Below are positions 42,335-49,969 of a stretch of 64,000 nt of DNA, one piece after another. Source of the stretch: CAG-303 sp034172985. GTDB lineage: Bacteria > Bacillota > Clostridia > Lachnospirales > Lachnospiraceae. A program made the position numbers and the translations under genes. The DNA lies in NCBI GenBank assembly GCA_034172985.1, contig JAXFDY010000199.1:1-64000 (forward strand), given 5' to 3'. The stretch's first letter is position 1; each line of letters begins with the position of its first letter. Below the pieces are notes generated by a model. It made no database searches. It was not told the DNA's origin and saw only the letters and a list, made by a program, of their open reading frames with translations.

Positions 42335-43437
42335 AACTTTTCCCCTTTATTTTTTGGAACTGAAATAAAAATCCGAAACCCTTTCTGGGAAGAAAAATAA
42401 ATCAGACCATTTTGTTCCTGTATTCTGTTTTCCATGTTCTTCAAACCGATTCCGGAAGATAATTCCTGATTCTGATGAACAGATGTACCATTATCTTCGA
42501 TGATTAATTGATAATAATTCGATAAATCCGATGCAGTAATAATGACCTCGGTGGCATCGGAATGTTTCTGTATATTTGTAAATGCTTCTTTTAATATGGC
42601 AAGAAAGCAATAAGCTATATCTTGAGGAAGTTCGTCTTCTATATCGTTATGGACAATCACTTGATAATCTGTCATTTCATCTGTGAGATGCTGTAATGAT
42701 GTGGAAAAATCAATACTGTTTTTATGCAAATCATGAACACTTGTCCTGATATTATTCATGGCTTCGTCGAGACTTTCTTTCAAAGGGCGAAGCTGCATCT
42801 CAAATTCTGTTTCTTTATGTATCGCCATCAGAGCTCCTAACTGAAGGATGGAACGGGAGAGCGTATGTCCAACATTATCATGGATTTCTCTTGCAATACG
42901 GTTTCTTTCATATAAAGCGGCCATTCTAAGCTCATTGTCCTGACGTTCCCTTAAAGTTTCATATTTGTTTTTCATTAATTCCTGCTTTTCTACATTATCA
43001 TCTCTGGTATGGATTAATGTAATCTCTAACAGCTCCTGCCTGTAAAGAGACGAAGCAACAAAACAGGAGAGTATACATAAAACAGGATAATATAAAACTG
43101 TAACAAATGAAAAAGGAAGATTTTGGTATATAAAAGATGAAAAAATAATAACGCACTCAAAAAAACAGCTCTTTGAAAAGAGCATTCTCCGAAAAAGAAT
43201 CTGATAAGCTGCAACAGGCATGTAAACTCCAATGCCAGGGAGAAAAAACGACAATACCATAAGAATCGATACAGATACAAGATTAAAATATCGATAATTG
43301 ATAAAAATCCCCAAACTGCTATAGATAAAACCAAATAGAACGTATGCGGTAGGATTTTCGAATTCCGGAAAAAATATCAGAATAAAGGAAGAGAGCATCC
43401 ATAGCAAAAAACGTGCCAAAATATCATTCATATCCAT
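42331..43437 (-). CDS. Sensor histidine kinase, DesK/LiaS/NarX type (HisKA_3)
   Basis: The 368-residue protein has about five to six membrane segments in residues 8-133 with almost no extracellular domain, so it probably senses within the membrane. A coiled segment follows (145-180), then the HisKA_3 phosphorylation motif REIHDNVGH with H186, and an HATPase domain (DNGTSVHQ and GIGLKNM). The start is not certain: ATG at 43437 follows GGGAG closely; ATG 43431 or a TTG at 43452 are possible. It is co-transcribed with the response regulator. Confidence 0.9.
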   Translation of the reverse strand: MDMNDILARFLLWMLSSFILIFFPEFENPTAYVLFGFIYSSLGIFINYRYFNLVSVSILMVLSFFLPGIGVYMPVAAYQILFRRMLFSKSCFFECVIIFSSFIYQNLPFSFVTVLYYPVLCILSCFVASSLYRQELLEITLIHTRDDNVEKQELMKNKYETLRERQDNELRMAALYERNRIAREIHDNVGHTLSRSILQLGALMAIHKETEFEMQLRPLKESLDEAMNNIRTSVHDLHKNSIDFSTSLQHLTDEMTDYQVIVHNDIEDELPQDIAYCFLAILKEAFTNIQKHSDATEVIITASDLSNYYQLIIEDNGTSVHQNQELSSGIGLKNMENRIQEQNGLIYFSSQKGFRIFISVPKNKGEKL

Positions 43438-43468
43438 TATCTCCCAATACAATCATTTTATATTGCAT

Positions 43469-43497
43469 AGTATATCATCTGATATCCTAATTTTCAA
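43469..43497 (-). promoter_or_regulatory. Promoter of the histidine kinase/response regulator operon
   Basis: On the minus strand: TTGAAA (43492-43497), 17-base spacer, TATACT (43469-43474) with an extended -10 TG. Confidence 0.78.
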
Positions 43498-43524
43498 TTT
43501 TAGAATTTGTAAAAATGCAAAAAA

Positions 43525-43558
43525 TGACATTTGTCACATGATAAAATGACATCTTTCA
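43525..43558. promoter_or_regulatory. Paired regulator-box candidates upstream of the ABC operon
   Basis: Box 1 is a perfect palindrome TGACA-TT-TGTCA (43525-43536). Box 2 is TGACA-TC-TTTCA (43547-43558), matching box 1 with two changes. Centres are 22 bases apart, two helical turns, on the same face. They end just before the -35 region of the ABC promoter, which itself is poor: the -10 is a perfect TATAAT (43583-43588) but the -35 (43560-43565) is TACAGA. This fits activation by the neighbouring NarL-type regulator; binding is inferred. Confidence 0.72.
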
Positions 43559-43582
43559 CTACAGAACAGAAAACAGATTCAT

Positions 43583-43588
43583 TATAAT
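43583..43588 (+). promoter_or_regulatory. -10 box of the ABC-2 transporter operon
   Basis: TATAAT with no recognisable -35 at 17 bases, as expected for an activator-dependent promoter. Confidence 0.7.
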
Positions 43589-43618
43589 ACTTTTTAAGAA
43601 AGACAAGGAGGAAAAAAT

Positions 43619-44560
43619 ATGGAACAATCAATTGTGAAAGTAGAAAATTTAGTAAAACGTTATCGTGAACTGATTGCGTTAGATCATTTTAATCTGGATA
43701 TAAAAGAAGGGGAAATCTTTGGACTTTTAGGTCCGAACGGTTCCGGAAAAACAACAACGATTAATTGTATTTTGTCTCTGCTTCAATATGATAAGGGAAA
43801 TATACAAGTGTTTGGAAAAGAAATGCATCCGGATAGTTATGATTTAAAACGTCAGATCGGAGTTGTAATGCAAAATGTAGCTGTTTTTGACGAATTAACC
43901 GTATATGAAAATATTGATTATTTTTGTGGATTATATATTTCGGATAAGGCAGAAAGAAAACGCTTAGTGGAGGAAACTATTGAGTTTGTTGATTTAAAGG
44001 ATTTTCAGAAATTTTATCCTAAAAAACTTTCCGGAGGACTGCTTCGAAGACTTAATATTGCCTGTGGAATTGCTCATAAGCCGAAGTTAATTATTATGGA
44101 TGAGCCGACAGTAGCAGTGGATCCTCAAAGCCGAAACAGAATTCTGGAAGGAATCCGGGAACTCAATAGAAATGGTGCAACAATCATCTATACTTCTCAT
44201 TATATGGAGGAGGTAGAACAGCTCTGTACCAGAATTGCAATTATGGATAAAGGCAAAAATCTGGCCATTGGAACGAAAGAAGAATTGAAAAAAATGATTA
44301 AGAAAAATGAAATCATCAATATCGATGTTTATCATCTCCCAGATGAAATAATTGATAAAATCAAAGAGATGGAGAGGGTATGTGATGTAATCTACAGAGA
44401 TGGCAGTCTGAAAGTTTCCTATTCCAGTGGTAATCACAATTTGATAAATCTGCTGGATTTTATGAAGAAAGAAAATATTACTTTCGGAAAAGTATATACC
44501 GAGCTGCCTACTTTAAATGATGTGTTTCTTGAAATTACCGGAAAAGAATTGCGTGATTAG
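43619..44560 (+). CDS. ABC-2 type transporter ATPase
   Basis: The 313-residue ATPase has Walker A GPNGSGKTT (38-46), Q-loop VVMQN, signature LSGGLLRRLNIACG, Walker B LIIMDEPTVAVDP, and H-loop YTSHYMEE. A C-terminal 80-residue regulatory part follows. It resembles drug- or lantibiotic-export ATPases (CcmA-type). AAGGAGG precedes the ATG. Two permease genes follow directly. The operon faces away from its likely two-component regulator, so it is probably an induced exporter against a membrane-active compound. Confidence 0.95.
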   Translation: MEQSIVKVENLVKRYRELIALDHFNLDIKEGEIFGLLGPNGSGKTTTINCILSLLQYDKGNIQVFGKEMHPDSYDLKRQIGVVMQNVAVFDELTVYENIDYFCGLYISDKAERKRLVEETIEFVDLKDFQKFYPKKLSGGLLRRLNIACGIAHKPKLIIMDEPTVAVDPQSRNRILEGIRELNRNGATIIYTSHYMEEVEQLCTRIAIMDKGKNLAIGTKEELKKMIKKNEIINIDVYHLPDEIIDKIKEMERVCDVIYRDGSLKVSYSSGNHNLINLLDFMKKENITFGKVYTELPTLNDVFLEITGKELRD

Positions 44561-44574
44561 AGAGGAGAAAGCTT

Positions 44575-45693
44575 ATGTTACATATGATTTATTATCGTAT
44601 TTTAAGTATTATCAAAGAAAAAAACGATATTTTCTGGGTGCTATTTTTTCCGATTATTTTAGGCACCTGTTTTAATGCAGCTTTTTCAAAGATATATGAT
44701 ATGGATATCCAATTCGAAAAAGTACCTGTGGCAGCTGTTGTTTCGGACGAGAGTACATTGAAATATACTTTAGATGCATTAGAGGATGAAGAATTACTGA
44801 ATGTAGTTTATGCAAATGAAGAAAAAGCAAAAAAATTACTGGAAAAGAATGAAGTAGAAGGAATCATAACAGAAGACGAAAAAATTCATCTGACAGTTTC
44901 AGAAAATGGTATGAATGCTACCTTCTTACAGGCTATTTTGGATGAATATGTTCAGACAATGGATATTATTGGACATATTGATACCAAAGATCCGGCAGCT
45001 ATCTTAAAAGTTGTTTCTGCTGTTCAATCCGAAACATCCTATATTATCTCGAAAAACATTAGTGACGGAGAACTGAATCCCTATATGGAATACTTTTATG
45101 CCTTAATAGCTATGGCTTGTTTATATGCATGTTTTCTTGGAATGAGCTGCTCCAGACAGATGAAAGCAGATTTATCTCCCTTGGGAATGAGAAAATGTCT
45201 TGCTCCTGTGAACCGGATGAAACTGATTATCTGCGATGTGATTGGCAGTTATATGATTCAGTGTATTGCAAATCTGTTTCTTATCTTTTATCTGCAGTTT
45301 ATATTGCAAATCGATTTTGGGAATAATCTTCCTTTTGTATTACTTACTGCTTTTGCCGGCTCTCTGATAGGTCTGTCTCTTGGAACTTTTATAGGCTCTA
45401 TCCCTCGTATCTCAGAGGGAGCGAAAACCGGGATTTGTCTGACTGTCTCTATGGTCTGCTGTTTTTTCAGCGGATTGATGATTGGAGATATTCGTTGGAA
45501 AATAGAAGATACATGTCCTATATTAAACCGTATCAATCCAGCAGCCGTGATTTCAGATGCATTGTATTCGTTGAACATTTATGATACTTTTGAGCGATAC
45601 GGAAGAAATCTGCTCCTGCTTGTCATTATGTCATGTATTTTGTGCATTGGAAGTTTCTTGATGATAAGGAGGGAAACATATGAACAACTATAA
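44575..45693 (+). CDS. ABC-2 type permease, first subunit
   Basis: The 372-residue membrane protein has one N-terminal segment (about 17-38), a soluble extracellular domain of about 130 residues (VVSDESTLKYTLDALED... style), and five to six C-terminal membrane segments. This is the ABC2_membrane_3 (YhgE/Pip-like) layout. It pairs with the preceding ATPase; its end overlaps the next permease gene by 14 bases. Confidence 0.9.
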   Translation: MLHMIYYRILSIIKEKNDIFWVLFFPIILGTCFNAAFSKIYDMDIQFEKVPVAAVVSDESTLKYTLDALEDEELLNVVYANEEKAKKLLEKNEVEGIITEDEKIHLTVSENGMNATFLQAILDEYVQTMDIIGHIDTKDPAAILKVVSAVQSETSYIISKNISDGELNPYMEYFYALIAMACLYACFLGMSCSRQMKADLSPLGMRKCLAPVNRMKLIICDVIGSYMIQCIANLFLIFYLQFILQIDFGNNLPFVLLTAFAGSLIGLSLGTFIGSIPRISEGAKTGICLTVSMVCCFFSGLMIGDIRWKIEDTCPILNRINPAAVISDALYSLNIYDTFERYGRNLLLLVIMSCILCIGSFLMIRRETYEQL

Positions 45694-46834
45694 AACCTAC
45701 TTTAAAATTGCCCTGAAATATCTGGGAATGTCTGTCATGTACATGTTTATTTTCTGGGGAATAGCCATGCTGTTGGCGGTAAACGGAAAAAGCAATACGG
45801 CAGAAGCATATAAAAGCGAAAAAGTAGATATTGCTGTATTTGATAGAGATCAGTCAGAATTTAGTAAAGCACTTTATCAGTATCTGGATGAAACACAAAA
45901 TATCATAAAATTAGAAGACGATAAAGAAATCTGGAAAGATGATATGTATACCCACAAGGTTGAATGCATTTTAATCATACCAGAAGATTTTGAAGAAAAA
46001 ATATTGGAGGGGGATACAGAAGAGGGATTGATATCTTATGAAACACCGGGCAGCAAATACTCCATGTTTGTAGAAATGAAAATCAATGGATTTCTCCGGA
46101 CATTTCAAACATATCTGAATCTTGGAAAGGATATTTCTGAGGCTTATCAGCTTACCTCTGATACATTAAATGAAAAAGTTGAAGTTTCTCTGAAAGATCA
46201 GTCTGAGGGAACGGGCGAAACGCTTCCTGCTTCCTGCTATTTTTTTCAATATATTGCATATATTATGCCGTGTATGACACTTTTGGGTATAGCTCCATGT
46301 ATAAAAGCATTTCGTCGGAAAGAGATTGTCAAGAGAACCTTTTGCAGCAGTACATCCTATTTGAAACAAAATATAGAACTGACACTGGCGGCTCTTCTTC
46401 ATAGCATGATATTTATGGCGGTTCTTTTAGTGGTTGGACTCTTTATGTCTGAAAAATTATCTATGCCACAAATACTGCTTTATGCAGGAAATCTGATTGT
46501 TCACACAGCCGCATGCCTTTGTTTGGCCTTTGCAGTATCGAATTTTGTTTTCAGTGAAAATCTGATTAATATGATTGCAAATGTATTTGGATTAGCATCT
46601 TCTTTTCTCTGCGGTGTATTTGTGCCAAGAGAATATCTTCCTGAAATGGTAGATATGATTGGCCATGGATTTCCCGCTTACTGGTATATTAATTTGAATC
46701 AGATTATTTATACGTGGAAGGGGAGTAAAGAACAGATTTCGATTGCACTCTGTGCACTTGGAATGCAGATTTTATTTGGAGTTGCATACCTATGCCTTGG
46801 ATTTGCATTTGGAAAAATTAAGAAAAAATCATAA
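45680..46834 (+). CDS. ABC-2 type permease, second subunit
   Basis: The 384-residue membrane protein repeats the layout of the previous gene: an N-terminal membrane segment (about 14-35), an extracellular domain (about 40-180; VDIAVFDRDQSEFSKALYQYL), and six C-terminal segments. The two permeases probably form a heterodimer. GGAGGG precedes the ATG inside the previous gene, indicating translational coupling. Confidence 0.9.
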   Translation: MNNYKTYFKIALKYLGMSVMYMFIFWGIAMLLAVNGKSNTAEAYKSEKVDIAVFDRDQSEFSKALYQYLDETQNIIKLEDDKEIWKDDMYTHKVECILIIPEDFEEKILEGDTEEGLISYETPGSKYSMFVEMKINGFLRTFQTYLNLGKDISEAYQLTSDTLNEKVEVSLKDQSEGTGETLPASCYFFQYIAYIMPCMTLLGIAPCIKAFRRKEIVKRTFCSSTSYLKQNIELTLAALLHSMIFMAVLLVVGLFMSEKLSMPQILLYAGNLIVHTAACLCLAFAVSNFVFSENLINMIANVFGLASSFLCGVFVPREYLPEMVDMIGHGFPAYWYINLNQIIYTWKGSKEQISIALCALGMQILFGVAYLCLGFAFGKIKKKS

Positions 46835-46841
46835 ATATACC

Positions 46842-46870
46842 TTGACATGGTAATTTATTTATGATAGTCT
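46842..46870 (+). promoter_or_regulatory. Promoter of the MacB/FtsX-type transporter
   Basis: TTGACA (46842-46847), 17-base spacer, and TAGTCT (46865-46870), a weak -10 supported by an extended TG at 46862-46863. Confidence 0.65.
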
Positions 46871-46875
46871 ACTAA

Positions 46876-46898
46876 CTGTACTAGTAAGAATAGTACAG
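46876..46898. promoter_or_regulatory. Operator-like inverted repeat at the transporter start site
   Basis: CTGTACTA (46876-46883) and TAGTACAG (46891-46898) are perfect complements, 7 bases apart. The repeat begins about 6 bases after the -10 box, over the expected start of transcription. A repressor bound there would block initiation. Spacing is also compatible with an RNA hairpin, but the position favours an operator. Confidence 0.65.
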
Positions 46899-46921
46899 AT
46901 AGTTTTTTGAAGGGAGTTATT

Positions 46922-49648
46922 ATGTTAGAGACAAGAGAGTTATATAAGGTTTATAAGCCCAAGAAAGGTGTTGCCGTCACGGCATTAAACAGAGTTTCTT
47001 TGAAATTTCCGGATAAAGGAATGGTTTTTTTATTAGGAAAATCCGGAAGTGGTAAGTCTACAATGTTAAATCTGTTAGGAGGATTAGACAAATATGATGA
47101 TGGAGAAATCATTATCAAAGGTGTATCTTCTAAGGATTTTGACCAGCAGCATTTTGATTCTTACCGAAATACATACGTTGGATTTATCTTTCAGGAATAT
47201 AATATTCTGGATGAATTTTCGGTAGGTGCCAATATTGCACTGGCTCTCGAATTGCAGGGGAAGAAAGCCACTGATGAAGAAATTAACGAGATACTGAAAG
47301 AAGTCGATTTGGAGGGTTATGGGAACCGAAAACCAAATGAATTATCAGGAGGTCAGAAACAAAGAGTGGCTATTGCCAGAGCTTTGGTAAAAAATCCTGA
47401 AATTATCATGGCGGACGAACCCACGGGAGCATTAGATTCTAATACCGGCCGTCAGGTGTTCGATACGTTAAAGAAGCTTTCAAAAGATAAGCTTGTCATT
47501 ATTGTTTCCCATGATAGAGAGTTTTCAGAATTATATGCAGACCGTATTATTGAACTGGCTGACGGAAATGTAATCAGCGATATGGAGTTATCAGAAGCTC
47601 CTTCGATGAATGAAAATGAAAAGATAAATTATAAAGGGGACATGATTACTCTGGCACCCGGATATCATCTGACAGAAGAGGATCGAATTGCCATAAACGC
47701 ATATATCGAAAAAATGACCGACCAAAATCTCTGTCTGAAACTGACAGGCATCAATCAGACAGAAAGAAATTTTGTTCCTACGGACGAAAGCAAAATCAAA
47801 AAACAGGACAGCAGCACTTTCCAGCTCATAAAATCAAAACTGCCATTTAAAAGTGCTTTTAAGATTGGAGTCAGTGGATTAAAGTATAAGAAATTCAGAT
47901 TAGTCATTACAATTCTGCTATCCTGCATCTCTTTCGGTTTATTTGGTCTTGCGGATACCTTCGGTTCTTACGACCATATAAAAGCCTGCACAAATTCTCT
48001 GATTGATAGTGATGTGGATTACGTCTCTGTATCAAAAGCAGTCAAAGTAGACGATGGTCTTTCAGAATATTATGATAGTTATAACCGTTATCTGACAGAC
48101 GAGGATATCGAAAAATTGAAAAAAAATATGGGATATGATTTCACCGGTGTGTATACACCTATAGGTGATTCAATGAGTTTCTATATGAACATTGATCAGG
48201 AAACAAAATTTACAGATAGCGATTATAATATCTATGCAACAGATTTTAATGGATTTGCAGAAATTACGCAAAAAAATCTGGATGATTTTGGTTACAAAAT
48301 TGTGGCAGGAAACCTTCCTGACGGCAGTAAAAACGAAATCGCCATTAGCAAATATGTTTATGAAACCTTTCATCTAGGCAAATATACAGATGGTACCCTT
48401 AATGCTCACGGAGTAGAAAATTATGAGGAAATCCAGTATTTTTCAGATATTATCGGAAAAACTCTGGAATTAAATAATGAAACTTACACTATAACGGCAG
48501 TTATTGATACAAACTTTGATTTAGAACGATACAAATCATTAACAGAAGAAAAGGAAAGAACAACCACCTCTGAACAACTGGTTGATTTTGCTCTGATGAA
48601 TGAGTTTTCCTATGCGACACAATATAGTCTGGCCGATGCTGCCATGGTAGGAGAAGGACATGTAACTGCAATAAAAGAAAAAGAGCCGGATATCAAGCCG
48701 CTTGCAGATGTATATTTATACTGTTACAGTGAAAATGCCTATATTGATCCTATGTATATGTGTCAGCTTTCTGATTTAAACGGACAGAATATTATCTGGC
48801 TGGATGGAGAAAAAACAGAACTTGGAGAGAAAGAAATCCTTGTTTCAGAAGATGTTTTGGAATTTTACGAATCAGAAACAGGAAGTCTTGACTACTCTGA
48901 TAAAAACGACCAGAGTAAAATTAAAAATGAAAACTTTACAATCACAATCTATGATTATAATGATTACGATGAATTTAGCGGTTATAAAATTGTAGGTATT
49001 GTTGGGGAAAATAAAGATGGGGTTTCGGCTTACCAGACAATTGTGACTGGCAGCCAGTTATATAACAAATGTATCCTTACTGAAAATGGCGATTATACGT
49101 TTGCTGTGTGTCCAATGCCTGAGGGAAAAGAAAAAATTCAGGATATGGTATCTTTCTGCTATAGTGAAGACTCTGATGTACAATATCAGCTTCAGAATGC
49201 AGTTACTTATGAATTAGATGCGATTAATTCCGTATTAAAGACATTATCTAAGATCTTCCTGTATATCGGTATTGGTTTTGCCTTATTTGCATCACTCATG
49301 CTGGCGAATTTCATAGGAACAAGTATCGCACACAAGAAACAGGAAATTGGTATTTTACGTGCCATTGGCTCTCGAAGCAGTGATGTGTTCAGAATCTTTT
49401 TCTCAGAAAGCTTTGTTATTGCTATGATTAATTTCCTGTTATCAGCAGTGGGAGTATTTATTGCAACAACGATTATTAACAGTACTATCCGAAAGGAACT
49501 GGGAGTTTTGATTACTGTTCTGAATTTCGGACCACGTCAAATTCTCTTATTACTAGTCGTAAGTATGCTGGTTGCAGCACTGGCAAGCTTCCTGCCTGTG
49601 AAAAAGATCGCTTCTAAGAGACCGATTGACGCAATCCGTAACCGTTAA
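46922..49648 (+). CDS. MacB/FtsX-type ABC transporter, fused ATPase-permease
   Basis: The 908-residue protein has an N-terminal ATPase (about 1-230) with Walker A GKSGSGKST (39-47), signature LSGGQKQRVAIA and Walker B IIMADEPTGALD. After a linker comes a first membrane segment near residue 325, a roughly 450-residue extracellular domain rich in D, Y and N, and three C-terminal FtsX-type segments with GILRAIGSRSSDVFRIF. Such proteins often give resistance to antimicrobial peptides or export peptides. The ATG at 46922 follows GAAGGGAG. Confidence 0.9.
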   Translation: MLETRELYKVYKPKKGVAVTALNRVSLKFPDKGMVFLLGKSGSGKSTMLNLLGGLDKYDDGEIIIKGVSSKDFDQQHFDSYRNTYVGFIFQEYNILDEFSVGANIALALELQGKKATDEEINEILKEVDLEGYGNRKPNELSGGQKQRVAIARALVKNPEIIMADEPTGALDSNTGRQVFDTLKKLSKDKLVIIVSHDREFSELYADRIIELADGNVISDMELSEAPSMNENEKINYKGDMITLAPGYHLTEEDRIAINAYIEKMTDQNLCLKLTGINQTERNFVPTDESKIKKQDSSTFQLIKSKLPFKSAFKIGVSGLKYKKFRLVITILLSCISFGLFGLADTFGSYDHIKACTNSLIDSDVDYVSVSKAVKVDDGLSEYYDSYNRYLTDEDIEKLKKNMGYDFTGVYTPIGDSMSFYMNIDQETKFTDSDYNIYATDFNGFAEITQKNLDDFGYKIVAGNLPDGSKNEIAISKYVYETFHLGKYTDGTLNAHGVENYEEIQYFSDIIGKTLELNNETYTITAVIDTNFDLERYKSLTEEKERTTTSEQLVDFALMNEFSYATQYSLADAAMVGEGHVTAIKEKEPDIKPLADVYLYCYSENAYIDPMYMCQLSDLNGQNIIWLDGEKTELGEKEILVSEDVLEFYESETGSLDYSDKNDQSKIKNENFTITIYDYNDYDEFSGYKIVGIVGENKDGVSAYQTIVTGSQLYNKCILTENGDYTFAVCPMPEGKEKIQDMVSFCYSEDSDVQYQLQNAVTYELDAINSVLKTLSKIFLYIGIGFALFASLMLANFIGTSIAHKKQEIGILRAIGSRSSDVFRIFFSESFVIAMINFLLSAVGVFIATTIINSTIRKELGVLITVLNFGPRQILLLLVVSMLVAALASFLPVKKIASKRPIDAIRNR

Positions 49649-49659
49649 ACAGCATTTTA

Positions 49660-49956
49660 TTATGAATCAGTTTTACCTGACAGCAGGAACATGGCTATAA
49701 AGCCGGTTCCTGCTATTAATATATCAGGAACTAAATGTGTGATTCCTTCAGATGGAAGAAGGCTTAAAACAGAACCTGCCACAAATTTTATAAGAAATGG
49801 CAGGTGTTTTTTTGGATAGCTTAATAAACCATTTAAACTGTGAATTAATTCTTCGTAAATCCCGATGACCACAGCCATGGTGCCCCCGGATACACCGGGA
49901 ACAGTCATGGTTGAGCCGATAAAAAGACCCCTTAATAATGTTTTGACAGTATTCAT
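49660..49956 (-). CDS. Short DUF368-like protein, apparent internal deletion
   Basis: The 98-residue frame starts MNTVKTLLRGLFIGSTMTVP and continues with GVSGGTMAVVIGIYEELI, the N-terminus of DUF368 proteins. These are polyprenyl-phosphate translocase-type membrane proteins of about 270-300 residues. After about residue 60 (LPFLIKFVAGSV) it jumps to a sequence like the family's C-terminus (a single last segment, AGTGFIAMFLLSGK). No frameshift is seen, so an in-frame deletion of about 170-200 residues is likely. It lies 13 bases after the P-type ATPase, with GGGAGG. Function is doubtful; it may be a pseudogene or a mini-protein. Confidence 0.72.
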   Translation of the reverse strand: MNTVKTLLRGLFIGSTMTVPGVSGGTMAVVIGIYEELIHSLNGLLSYPKKHLPFLIKFVAGSVLSLLPSEGITHLVPDILIAGTGFIAMFLLSGKTDS

Positions 49957-49969
49957 ATTTCCTCCCAAA

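Noticed and set aside
49682..49714. Large hairpin (AGCAGGAAC with GTTCCTGCT) near the end of the short DUF368 gene, considered as a terminator
   Set aside because: It lies inside the coding part, has no T-run on either strand, and the inner pairing follows from the codons for the membrane segment.
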